A stretch of 64,000 nt of DNA from Ceratorhiza oryzae-sativae (GCA_030998015.1 JARWMV010000010.1:340386-404385); one strand, 5' to 3'. Numbered from the stretch's first letter, positions 50,336 through 60,066 are shown. The notes: a model not told the origin generated them from the sequence alone. Numbers and translations are program-made.

Positions 50336-50700
50336 GGTCACGTGACCTCGGCGCTTAGCCGGCGCTTACGGTGGTTACCCTGAACTCGCTCCAGCATTTC
50401 TCTCCATTGTTACTTGGAGTGAGGAGCGAGTTGTCATGTGATCTCGGCGCTTACAGCAGGATCACGTGACCTCAGCGCCTACGGTGGTTACCCTGAACTC
50501 GCTCCAGCATTTCTCTCCCTTGTTACTTGGAGCGAGGAGCGAGTTATCACATGATCTTGGCGCTTACAGCATGATCACGTGACCTCAGCGCCTACAGTGG
50601 TTACCCTGAACTCGCTCCAGCATTTCTCTCCCATGTTACTTGGAGCGAGGAGCAAGTTGTCATGTGATCTCGGCGCTTACGGCAGGATCACGTGACCTCA
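50336..50700. repeat. 113-bp tandem repeats in the LTR, each with a TCACGTGA palindrome
   Basis: TCACGTGA cores occur at 50338, 50462, 50575 and 50688, spaced 124, 113 and 113 bp; the first unit has 11 extra bases (TTAGCCGGCGC region). Each unit also carries GGTGGTTACCCTGAACTCGC and CTCCAGCATTTCTCTCC, and a second, degenerate palindrome (TCATGTGA or TCACATGA). The same array recurs in the 3' LTR at about 60171-60535. Placed upstream of the TATA box, it looks like an upstream activating array for a bHLH-type factor (E-box CACGTG). Confidence 0.8.
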
Positions 50701-50729
50701 GCGCCTACCCCTCGGACCTCGCGCAGCTC

Positions 50730-50735
50730 TATAAG
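50730..50735 (+). promoter_or_regulatory. TATA-like box of the element B LTR promoter
   Basis: TATAAG in CTCTATAAGATTCGG, just downstream of the tandem repeat array. Position fits the U3/R boundary of an LTR. Confidence 0.5.
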
Positions 50736-51027
50736 ATTCGGAGCCGCACAAACTTAAGACAAACAATTACCTAACCCATAGTACTGTACATAACCTACAC
50801 CTACTGCGGAGTGTGCTTAGATAATACGTCCGCAGCCACCGCAGCCACAGGTATATATAAGGAGGATAAAGCAAGACTGGACGCCTCAGCTTGCTTTATC
50901 TTGTCAACCACCATAGACCATAGCAAACACTGTAACTAGAACACCCAATACATACCCCATAGCACCAAACCGTCAACGCAGCCACTACTTAAGTGCTCCA
51001 CAAGGGAGCCTCCAGAGGGTCACAACA

Positions 51028-51148
51028 TTATAAAGCAAGCTCTTAACTTAACTAGTGGCGAACATAAGTATACTGCACAGATACTAAGGGCTGAGTACAC
51101 GAGAAAACCAGCTAACTCCTGTGATACATAAGAGAACACAAAGAAACT
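51028..51148 (+). other. leader of element B with the presumed primer-binding site
   Basis: The region between LTR end and gag ATG begins TTATAAAGCAAGCTC. A primer-binding site should lie here, but I cannot match it to a specific tRNA by eye. Confidence 0.4.
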
Positions 51149-52981
51149 ATGTCACAGAGACCACAAACTCGATCTCAAAGCAGAGTGGCAAATAGTAGGC
51201 CACAATCACCCAAACCCATTGCTTCCCCAGAGGCGGAAGGTAACCCAGATGAGACCCTCCCAGGAATGCCAGGGGGGTTGCCACAAAACCCACGACCAGT
51301 GGCTCAACCCAACCCCACTCGGGCCCCCATCTTGGGAGGGGAAATAGGGGGAATACCACTCCGCAGCCCTCAACCGCCAACTCACCTGATAAATCCAGAC
51401 CCAGAAGATATCTCAAATCCAGAGAGGGATGAGGTAGAAGATATGACCCGAACCATATACAAACAAGGCACGGCCTTGGCGGAAGAGGCAAGGACACAAC
51501 CCCAGCCAGGTCCCGGAGCCATAGCCACTGCCAACCCTATTCACACCATTGCCACCCATCAGGCGGGCGGGGCTCAAGGAACTTAGAGACAATAATCATA
51601 GGGAACTAGAAAAGGCAATCACAGGTATAAATCAGTGTCAAATATCACTAACCCGACAAGAAGGAAACGTGGACTGGATGGTAAGGTCAATGGAAACATC
51701 CAACAAAAATGTCCTCTATGTGGCAAAGAACCAGGACGACCTAAAAGCAGAAATGGGGAACCTGATAAAAGAATTAAAGGACATCTCCATGGAAATAAAC
51801 CGGTACTGGGAATGCAAGAGCGAAAGCTCGAAAGCTTAGAGAAGAAAACCGAAAACACAGGGGAGATCCTAATCGCACTAGAACAACGGGTAACCGATCT
51901 AGGAAATGAGCTCCGGAAAACAACTGAAGCAGGAAGGCCAAGGGAAAGGACAGAAGAAACCAGGGGAAGAACTAGGGTGGTCATAGGAAGCCCCTCACAT
52001 CCCCCTCAGCCTCCCCAGTACGAACACCCTTTCTGGGAAGAACCTTCCAGGCTGAGTCCACAATAAGACCCCAACAGAACCTCCATCCCAAGCAAACCAA
52101 CCTACCCTTGCTGCAAACCACACTCCTAAGGAGGCGAGACTAGGGAGACCCAGCAAATTTAATGGGAAAAAGGGGAAGGAAGCAGAGAACTTCATAATCA
52201 GCATGGAACTTTTCTTTGCTGACTATGACGAATCAGCCTTTGATGACCGAAAAAAGATATCTGCTGTGCTAATGAACATGGAGGATGGGGAAGCAGCAAA
52301 CTGGGCACAACCTTACCGCCGGAAACTACTAGCAGGCGAACACACAGGTATTCTTGCATCCTGGAAGGATTTCAGGAAGGGATTCCTGGATGCTTTTAAT
52401 GACCCAGTCATAAAGGAAAAGACCATCCGGAAACTAAGGAAATTAACACAGACCAAGAGTGCATTGGATTATGCTACCCAATTCCGGATCCTGATCCAAG
52501 AGGTAGACTGGAACCAGGAAGCCCTCAAGGACCAATTCAGGGAAGGTTAAAACCCGAAGTACGACAAGAGATCTTAAGGATTGAAGTACTGGCAAATGAG
52601 GCTGAAGGTCCATCATATACCTTAGATCAATTAATCGACTTTGCCTGCAAAATGGATGACATGCAGTTTGCAAACCAGAAAATGAATACAAGGACCAGCA
52701 ACTCATCAAATTCAACCTGGGCACCAGCGAAATACAAACAAGGGGGGAACAAGCCTTTAGGGACCAGCGGCAAACAGGGGAATACCCAAACCAACAACAT
52801 GGTAAGGATACCAAACAGTGAAAAGGACAGGCGAAGGAAAGAAGGACTCTGTATCAAATGCGGTAAATCAGGGCATGTCCTGAAGGAGTGCCGAGGCCAG
52901 TGGACCTACGACAAAGCTAAGATACAAGGGAAGGCCAGCAGACAAGTTGAGGAAGAAAGCAGCTCTGAGTCGGAAAACTAA
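51149..52981 (+). pseudogene. element B gag, broken by frame changes
   Basis: Starts MSQRPQTRSQSRVANSRPQS, a basic Ser/Pro-rich head typical of fungal Ty3 gag. Next come a coiled-coil-like part (ELEKAITGINQCQISLTRQE), the capsid-like core RRPSKFNGKKGKEAENFI and WAQPYRRKLL, and the nucleocapsid knuckle CIKCGKSGHVLKEC around 52850-52891. It ends in an acidic Ser-rich tail (EEESSSESEN). The frame changes near 51580, 51810, 52060 and 52548, so no single ORF covers it. The product would package the element RNA. Confidence 0.75.
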
Positions 52982-52998
52982 TTGGTCCTACCACTTCC

Positions 52999-53517
52999 AT
53001 GTTGGAGGACCCCAATATAACCCCTACCGCAGATGTATGTTACCTCAAGAAGTCTAGTAATCAATCAATAATATACACTACGGTAGAGGGAATCATGGAA
53101 CCAGCTAAGACGCTGATTGACTCAGGATCTTCAACCAACTTCATCGATAAGGCCTATTCAAGGGAAAAAGGGATCCCAACCACTCCCCTCAAACACAAGA
53201 AATCAATTGTGGCCATTGATGGAAATGAAATCAAGGATGCCATAGAAGAAAGGGCAGAACTAAACATCGAAGTGGAAGGGAAGACACTAAAATGCTCCCT
53301 TTATGTAATGACCCTAGGTGACACAGACATAGTCCTAGGGAAAGAATGGCTTGAAGAAGCAGAACCTATCATAGATTGGAAAGACCTTACCATCTCATAC
53401 CCAACGAAATCAAGGCAAGGGCAGCAAGTGAAAGCCTACAAATCCCAGAAGAATTTAGGGATTTTGAAGACCTATTTGGGGAAGAAGGTTTCCAGAACTT
53501 CCACCCCACCGAGGTAA
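52999..53517 (+). CDS. element B aspartic protease region
   Basis: A frame of 172 codons with the retropepsin active site TLIDSGSSTNFID around 53115 and the second conserved block DTDIVLGKEWLEEAEPIIDW. It matures Gag and Pol by cleavage. The frame ends just before reverse transcriptase, in a different frame, with a probable break near 53505 (FQNFHPTE, then a stop). In related elements the protease is fused to Pol, so this separation is likely damage. Confidence 0.75.
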   Translation: MLEDPNITPTADVCYLKKSSNQSIIYTTVEGIMEPAKTLIDSGSSTNFIDKAYSREKGIPTTPLKHKKSIVAIDGNEIKDAIEERAELNIEVEGKTLKCSLYVMTLGDTDIVLGKEWLEEAEPIIDWKDLTISYPTKSRQGQQVKAYKSQKNLGILKTYLGKKVSRTSTPPR

Positions 53518-53530
53518 CCTAGACTTCAAA

Positions 53531-56409
53531 ATGGACCTGATCGAGGGAGCGGAGCTGCCAAAGCCTGCAAAGAGGTACAGTATGTCGCCAGCAGAAACAA
53601 AGGCGCTCAGGGAGTACCTAGAGGAGGAACTAAGAAACGGGAAAATAAGGCCCAGCCAGTCAGTTGTAGCTGCACCCTGTTTCTATGTGAACAAAGCAGA
53701 TGGAGGGCTTAGGTTGGTAGTCGACTACCGTAAGATGAATGACATCACCAAGCCAGACAGGTTTCCACTTCCAATCCAAATAGAATTGATTGAGAGACTG
53801 AAGGATGCAACCATCTATTCAAAAATGGATGTTCGATGGGGGTTCAACAACATCAGGGTAAAAGAGGGAGACGAATGGAAAACAGCTTTCAGGACAGGAG
53901 AAGGCCAGTTTGAATGCTTGGTCATGCCATTCGGAGTAAAAGAAGGACCAAGAACCTTTACCAGGTTCATGATGGAAAAGTTCCGTGATATAATAGACGA
54001 TTATGTGGTAATCTACATGGACGATGTACTAGTGTTTTCCAGAAACAGGGAAGAACACGTACAACATGTCAGGGAAGTGTTAAGAAGAATGAGGGAAAAC
54101 CACCTCTTCCTCAAACCACACAAGTGTCAGTTCTTTGTGAAGGAGGTAAGCTTCATTGGAATTGTCATATCCCCAGAAGGGATATCGATGGAAAAGGAAA
54201 AGGTAAAGGCAGTTCTAGAATGGCCAGAACCTAACACAGTAAAAGAAGTCCAAGCCTTCCTAGGCTTCGTGGGGTTCTATAGAAGGTGGATAGAGAAGTT
54301 TAGTACCTTAGCCAAACCCCTCACAGATCTCACCCAAAAAGATGTCAAATTCCTGTGGGAAAGAAAACAACAGGAAGCATTTGAAGCTATCAAAGAAGCA
54401 GTAGCAAGAGAACCAGTCCTGATCCACCCAAACCCAAACAGGCCATACATACTGGAAACAGACGCCTCAGGAGTGGCCATGGGGGCGGTACTAAGCCAAA
54501 AGGGTGATGACAACCGATTGCATCCAATTGCCTTCCTATCGAAGAGCTTCACCCCACCAGAGAAAAATTATGACACCTACGACAAGGAGTTGCTTGCAAT
54601 TGTTAGGTCCTTAGAGCACTGGAGGTTATACTTAGAAGGGACAGAGGAACCTATTGTGATATACACTGACCATAGGAACCTCCAGTACTGGCAAAATGCC
54701 CAGATGTGGAATAGAAGGCATGCCAGATGGTATCTCACTCTGGCACCCTTCAATTTTCAGATTGTGTATAGACCAGGGAAACTCTCACAGAAGCCAGATG
54801 CCCTTTCCAGAAGGAGCGACCATGGGGATACCCCTATGGAACCACAGATCATGATTCCAGAAGAAAGGTTCATAGGTTTCATGGCAGAAGTACAGGGGAA
54901 TTTCTGGGAAGAGCTTAAAGAAGCTCAGGAAGAAGACGAATCTATCAGATCCTTAAGGCTGAGTGTGGCAAATAAAGAACAACTACCGCCCTCAGTACAG
55001 AAGGAATTTAGACGGTATGAAATGAAGGAGGGCCTATTAAGGTATGACGATAGGCTCTACATCCCAGATGACAAGGACTTGAGGTTGAGTCTCCTTGAGG
55101 AGTGCCATGACGCCCCAGTGGCAGGTCATCAGGGACAAGCCCGAACACTAGAATTACTATCAAGGGATTACTATTGGCCAGGAATGAAGGCCCAAGTAAA
55201 CCGATACGTGGAATCTTGTGAAACGTGTCAAAGAAGCAAAGGACACAAACAAGGCACTCCCCTGAAGTCCTTACCAATCCCATGGAAACCATGGGCAGAT
55301 GTCGCATATGATTTCATCGTCAAATTACCTGTCTCAAAGGGGTACGACAGTATCTTGACAGTTGTAGATCGCTTCTCCTGGCAGGCCCATTTTGTACCAT
55401 GTCTGGAGAGCACCAATGCAGAAGAACTGGCAGAAATATTCATAAGGGAAGTATGGAGACATCACGGGACCCCAGAAACCACTGTCTCAGACCGAGGGCC
55501 AACCTTTAACAGCCAATTCCTAAAGCCCTATACAAAGGAATTGGGACAAAGCCCAGATTCTCCACTGCTTTCCATCCAGAAACAGATGGTCTGTCGGAAA
55601 GGACAAATCAATGGGTAGAAGGGTTCTTAAGAACCTTCTGCAATTATAGACAAGATGATTGGGTAAAATGGTTACCCATTGCCGAATTCTGCCATAACAA
55701 CCACGTAAATGCTACAACAGGACAAACCCCATTTGAAACAGTATATGGAAAAAACCCAAGATGGGTTGTCCGAGAGGGAGAAGAACCATCTGAGGCACCC
55801 GCTGCAGACAACATGCGTAATCAAATGGAAAAGGTATGGGATGAGGCAAGAGCCTCAATGGAATTACACCAACAAATGGAAAAGAAAGGGAGGGAATTCA
55901 AGGTAGGAGACAAGGTTTGGCTGCTCCTAACAAACCTCTCGTCCAAGAGACCCTCCAAGAAACTGGACAACCGAAAAGGGGGGCCCTTTGAAATCACAGA
56001 AAAGATCTCATCCCATGCATATCGCCTGGACCTACCTAAAACTATACGTGTACACAATGTATTCCATGTAAATCTCCTCTCGCCATTCACAGAAGATAAA
56101 GACTTCCAAAGAAGGCAGGCCAAGCCACCACCAATCATAACGGAAAAAGGAGAGGAGGAATACGAGGTGGACCACATTGCAAATTATGAATGGCGGAATG
56201 GCGAGCTGTTTTACCAAATCAGATGGAAGGGCTACGACCCAATAGAAGACACAATGGAACGTGCCAGCAAGTTTGCTGACATGAAAGAGGTTCTAAATGA
56301 CTTGCAAAGGCGCTTACCAGACGCACCAATGCCAGTCAAGACAAGTCAGCACTCAGGTGACTCGAAAGGCAGGCCAAAGAGAACCAAACGAGGATCTGGA
56401 AAGCTTTAA
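53531..56409 (+). pseudogene. element B Pol: reverse transcriptase, RNase H, integrase, chromodomain; one break
   Basis: A 695-codon open frame to 55618. Reverse transcriptase: RLVVDYRKMN, ATIYSKMDVRWGFNNIRV, VMPFGVKEGPRTF, and YMDD at about 54014-54025. RNase H: ILETDASGVAMGAVLSQ, DKELLAIVRSLEHWR, TDHRNLQYW. Integrase: HDAPVAGHQGQ with CETCQRS (HHCC), the first catalytic Asp in VVDRF and the second in SDRGPTFN. The frame shifts near 55545, and the rest continues in another frame (about 55570-56409) with the catalytic Glu region (HPETDGLSE), GDKVWLLLTNL, and a C-terminal chromodomain (EYEVDHIANYEWRNGELFYQ). The chromodomain steers integration to methylated-histone chromatin. One base loss expl ains the break. 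Confidence 0.88.
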
Positions 56410-56465
56410 AAAGAGCCATCCAAGATACCCAAGAAAGGCCAGAGCCTGCTCTACCACCACCTCAC

Positions 56466-57321
56466 TTGCACCACAACACACCTGCGAAACCCCAAAACAT
56501 GCCTTTCGTCACTCACCCAGTCACACATCCCAACCGTTACACCCCACTTGCTGAAAATCAGGTGGCCCCACTTCGGCAGCCACCCACCACCAGGCGGCCA
56601 GCACCCTACCCTGGCAGGGAAAATCGTCCTAAACCAGGGATGTACTGCTCCAGTGTGGAAGACGCCCAGAGGTACGCTGAACGACTGTTGCCAGGGGCTA
56701 ACCTAGTATACATCCCAAAGAAGTTAAGGGATGAAAGGAACTGGATTGACGATGACAAGTACCTGGATCCCAGGTTAGGGGTCCTGACATGGCATGGAAG
56801 CCGGAAGCCAACAACAAGAAACGCCTTGTTAAGAACACCAATGTATGTCGTCGACAATATCATGGGACCAACAGTCGACATGGTGACCAAGGCAGCAAGA
56901 CAACAGAGGAGGGCCACAGGCCAAATGGCAGACGGAGGGGACTGGGAGGTGGAGCGCCAGGCAAAGGCATTGCTGGAAGAATGGAAGTTGACACCAGCTG
57001 CACCGTATGTGGGACTGCTCGAAGCAACTACCACTGATGAGATGTTTACTGCTATCAGGACAAAGCAGGCAAACATGAATGACTTCCGAAATTGGGTGAA
57101 GGTGCACCCAAACAAAAACACCAATTACGACACTGATATGACAAGCCCTTACATCAAGCCTAGAATCACTGGTCGTGGCTGAGGAAGAAGCCAAGCCAGA
57201 AATAAAGGAACCCACCCTGGACCCAGCTGCGGAGGAAGCCAAACAGGACTGGGACCGGTGGGAAAACGAGCTTGTCGAAGCTCTGGAGGAGGTGCCACTG
57301 TTGGAACCAACCCCCATATGA
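56466..57321 (+). CDS. element B accessory ORF-X, unknown function
   Basis: Follows the integrase in the place where most Ty3 elements go straight to the 3' LTR. A 238-codon frame (56466-57182) starts MHHNTPAKPQNMPF and has a Pro/Arg-rich head, then an ordered part: GMYCSSVEDAQRYAERLLPG, RNWIDDDKYLDPRLGVLTWH, AALLEATTT-like helical stretches and NWVKVHPNKNTNYDTD. From about 57160 an overlapping frame has an acidic, clearly coding tail (EEEAKPEIKEPTLDPAAEE, WDRWENELVEALEEVPLLEP) ending at 57321. A single base change would join them, so the protein may be about 285 aa. No known domain recognised. It could be a capsid-like, envelope-like or host-derived accessory protein. Confidence 0.6.
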
Positions 57322-57403
57322 CCACTTTGCCTCCCACAAATTGTCTCCCGAATGTATAAGAGTTTTATTTTTTCTTTTACACACCAAACTTAATACATTT
57401 CTT

Positions 57404-57945
57404 TTACTCTCTATTTTTACGTTTGCCCTTGAGGGGCCGGGTATAGGGCTTCTTGCCCCTGTTATCCTTCTTATTGGTCTGAACAACTGACCGGGTAGTG
57501 GGCTGCAGCCAAGGAGCCTCCCCCCCTGGGAGGTCGGCCATGTAGTTCTGGAAACACCCAGAACCAGACGCTGCAAAGGGCGAAGCCTCATCAAACAAGG
57601 GAGCAGAGCCCTCCTCGAAGAATTCGGCAAGAGCAGCCTGGTGAGACCGCTCCTCAAAGGACTTGTACTCCTGATCAACGAGCGCCCAGACACGCTCAAG
57701 GGTGGCCTCATGGGCCCGACCATCAAGGAGGATGCGCTCTTCTACAGAACAAGTTAGCTACGTGAGAATGACAAAGAACGAACACACATACCTGGCACCC
57801 CACAGAAGAACCAATCCCCAACACCTTGATAGAAGTCTTCAAGGGAGGCGTCGCACACAGCATCACAGTAGGCGCAGTACTCCCCCTCAGGGAGGGACCA
57901 GCAGGTGCAGTCAAGGGGATTGTAGTTAAGGGAAATAACACGCAT
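57404..57945 (-). CDS. element B antisense accessory ORF-Y, spliced and intact
   Basis: Two exons on the minus strand, 57945-57792 and 57741-57404, joined by a 50-bp GT-AG intron (GTATGT, ending CTGTAG), give 163 aa without a break. The first exon is Cys-rich (PLDCTCWSLPEGEYCAYCDA, DASLEDFYQGVGDWFFCGVP). The second is helical and acidic (EERILLDGRAHEATLERVWA, EEGSAPLFDEASPF), ending in a basic tail (KKDNRGKKPYTRPLKGKRKN). The Cys-rich head may bind zinc; the tail may bind nucleic acid. An upstream in-frame ATG at 58032 would add a hydrophobic segment, but that stretch looks like a T-rich leader. It converges on ORF-X and diverges from the Rep-like gene. Intactness among broken neighbours suggests selection or luck. 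Confidence 0.6.
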
Positions 57946-58487
57946 AGTAAAGAACAGGATGAGGAAGGAAAACAACAAAACCACAAACATTAAAAAATCA
58001 TGGTGCAACACAATAACTTGCACAAACATCAAAACAAGGACTGGTCAGGTGACACCAACAGACGTGTGACCATCTGCCAGAAAACAAACAACAAAGCATG
58101 GAAATCACATGACCTAGCCTAGTCACGTGACCACCTGCCAGAAAACAAACAACAAAGCACAGGAATCACATGACCTAGCCTAGTCACATGAATATACGCT
58201 ATCCCCTAACTACTGGAGGGGTCGGAGAGGGGGCACCGACCGAAGTGGGGGAGCGGAGGCCCCGAGCGTAGCAAGGATCAAGGCCGACGCAGAGGAACGG
58301 ATGGGAGGGCACCCCTTGGAGATGCGTCATCACCGAAATAAGGTCATGTGATCACAACAAATGCAAGACGGAGTCATGTGACAATCAAAACGGACCTTGC
58401 AGCTTATATAGACAAGCACAAGGCCCGAGATAACCCGCACTCTCATGCTCTCTTCCCAGTCCCCAAATACCTCTAAAACTGTAAACG
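57946..58487. promoter_or_regulatory. divergent control region between ORF-Y and the Rep-like gene
   Basis: About 540 bp without coding. It holds a tandem 61-bp duplication (58066-58126 and 58127-58187), CACGTG/CACATG motifs like those in the LTR, a G-rich block around 58215-58260, and a TATA-like CTTATATAG at about 58403-58411 on the plus strand, some 75 bp before the Rep-like ATG. Confidence 0.5.
58066..58187. repeat. 61-bp tandem duplication upstream of the Rep-like gene
   Basis: Both copies begin GTGACCAYCTGCCAGAAAAC and end CCTAGCCTAGTCAC/A; they differ at a few positions, mostly transitions. Each contains ATCACATGAC, and the junction gives GTCACGTGAC, the same palindrome as in the LTR array. 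Confidence 0.8.
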
Positions 58488-59670
58488 ATGCTAAGCGGAA
58501 ATGGATCGAACACGGCAACACCCCAGCCAAGCAGATCAAGCGAAGGGCAGAGGTCGGCGTCGCCATCGCCAGTGCCCTCGGTATCAAGCCGAGCCCCCTC
58601 ACCCGCTTCTATGCGGCCTACGCCGACGGATCAAGGGTCCGAAGAGCTGACCGAAACCGTGCCGGCCCCTCGGTTCTGCATCCAGACCAGGGCGGTGCTG
58701 CTGACCTGGTCGAAGCTACACGATCAGCCCTCAAGTGGGCTCGTCGCCCGATACGAGGCGTTCTGCCGCCAACGGCCAAATCATTGGGTGACTTCGGCGG
58801 TGGTGGAACGCCACAACCCCGAGGAACCGAACTACGACCCGGCCTGGCCCCTCCATGTCCATGCCCTCTCCATCAGTCAGGAGCAGAAGGGCGGCTGGAA
58901 CACCCAGAACACCGGTTCTGGGACTTCGAGGGGCAACACCCCAACATCCTGCCGAAGGACCTCAAGGACGGACCAGGAGGCAACCCAGCAAGGGATGCCT
59001 TCAACTATCTCTGGAAGGACGTTGGAGCTAATGGCGAGGAGATAGAGGACCTGATGGCGGGGGACCTGACCTTGGAAAGGTTGGAGGAGATTTTGGTAAA
59101 GGGAAAGGGCGGAAAACGGTCAAGGATGGAGGCAGACTTGGAGGATGGGACGGAGATTGTTGCCTCAGCAACAAAACAGGAGTACTACCAGGCGTTCAAG
59201 CGCCTCCGCCCCCTCCAGATGGTGACGACGTGGAACTCGGTACGAGCATATGCCGAGTACACATACAAGGAAGACCAGGGTTGCATGCCTGCAATCCCTG
59301 TGGAGTTAGAGGTCCCGGAAGACTGGGAGCACATCGACCGAGCAGACAGATGGTTTGCCGAGGAGGTCGAGAAGAAGGGAAGAGGGGTGCGCCATCGCAT
59401 CCTGGTGATAGAAGGAGAAACTGGAACGGGGAAAACGGCATATGCACGATCCAAGGGCTGCCACAGCCAGATGTGCAATGTGTGGAATATGGGCAACTTG
59501 TCGGAAGATGCCGACATTTGGATCCTGGATGACATGGTCCAGTCGAACGGAAGTACTCGCTCAAGGCCCTGAGCCAGTACGAGGCGGACTTCACAGGCAG
59601 GTACGCGCATGTGAAATCGATGAAGGTACGGCCAACAGTCATTCTGGGAAATAGCCGTCGGCAATCATGA
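58488..59670 (+). pseudogene. Rep-like protein gene (HUH endonuclease plus SF3 helicase), two frame breaks
   Basis: Proteins of this kind start rolling-circle replication of small circular ssDNA viruses (CRESS type, including geminivirus relatives) by nicking at an origin and unwinding. The start at 58488 opens a Ser/Pro-rich head. Within the first frame: endonuclease motif 1 RAVLLTWSK and motif 2 HVHAL. The frame changes near 58915. The second frame has a motif-3-like Tyr in FNYLWKD, then Walker A GETGTGKT (about 59412-59435), and Walker B DADIWILDDM (about 59509-59538). The frame changes again near 59548; the third holds the motif-C-like VILGN and stops at 59670. Length (1183 nt, two short of a multiple of three) and motif order fit a full-size Rep. 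As it stands the gene is broken. It lies inside an LTR element, not as a free insertion. Motif assignment by eye only. Confidence 0.75.
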
Positions 59671-59771
59671 AATGTTGGTTGGACATAGAGGGGGAAGAAG
59701 GGGACTTATGGGTATCAAGAAATGTGGAATGGGTGTATGCAGGAGGAAAGCCATTCTTTGTATTCCCTTAG
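59667..59771 (+). CDS. 34-codon ORF overlapping the Rep-like stop (ATGA)
   Basis: The ATG shares bases with the TGA that ends the third Rep-like frame. The product, MKCWLDIEGEEGDLWVSRN followed by a hydrophobic aromatic end (KPFFVFP), could be a natural C-terminal part of the Rep-like gene displaced by another frame change, a tiny separate ORF, or chance. Confidence 0.25.
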   Translation: MKCWLDIEGEEGDLWVSRNVEWVYAGGKPFFVFP

Positions 59772-59907
59772 AATAATTTATGGTACTGTACAACTTCTGC
59801 TATGCCCATCCAAACAGTTGGGGCTTTCTGAGAAGAAGCAGACAAATCCTCACCCCTAAATAACCTCCACAACAAAGAAAAGAAAAACAATCTCATGTAA
59901 CGGAGAG

Positions 59908-59996
59908 GTTAAGGGGTCTAGCCTGACTCAGCCTGACCTCATCGAATGATACTGAATCAGCCGAAAGGTCGTTGGTTCGAGTCCAGCGCCCTTAAC
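59908..59996 (+). tRNA. tRNA-like hairpin, probably a degenerate tRNA gene
   Basis: The B-box GGTTCGAGTCC is perfect, inside a good T arm (GTTGG, TTCGAGT, CCAGC at 59971-59987). The ends GTTAAGGG and CCCTTAAC pair over eight bases and the pairing extends outward with TCTCATG (59891) and CATGAGA. The middle is less regular: TGACTCAG and CTGAATCA can form an anticodon-like stem enclosing about 20 bases, as with an intron, but the D arm lacks the usual GG. It sits between the cargo and the polypurine tract of element B. Confidence 0.35.
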
Positions 59997-60066
59997 CTCC
60001 TTGGTGCATGAGATTCCTTTTGCATAAGGAACTAAACCATGTCTTGAGGTCCCCCAAGACATGTCC

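Larger units (their letters stand above)
50246..51027 (+). repeat. 5' LTR of element B
   Basis: 782 bp, TGTTATGACC to CACAACA. It holds 113-bp tandem repeats with CACGTG palindromes, a TATA-like TATAAG at 50730-50735 and a second GTATATATAAGG at 50851. It is almost identical to the 3' copy. Confidence 0.92.

Noticed and set aside
57166..57726. 186-codon minus-strand open frame
   Set aside because: It is a different frame over exon 2 of ORF-Y. The ORF-Y frame joins exon 1 at a good intron and has a consistent acidic/basic protein composition.
57946..58487. Geminivirus-type origin (conserved nonanucleotide in a stem-loop) upstream of the Rep-like gene
   Set aside because: I looked for the usual TA-rich nick-site loop on both strands and did not see it; only the 61-bp repeats and a G-rich block.
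58445..58640. Alternative N-terminus for the Rep-like gene from the ATG at 58446
   Set aside because: That frame loses coding character before the endonuclease motifs; the frame from 58488 runs through them without a break.
58488..59670. Helitron Rep/helicase
   Set aside because: The helicase part is a short SF3 type with closely spaced Walker motifs, not a large SF1 Pif1-type helicase, and Helitron ends are absent.
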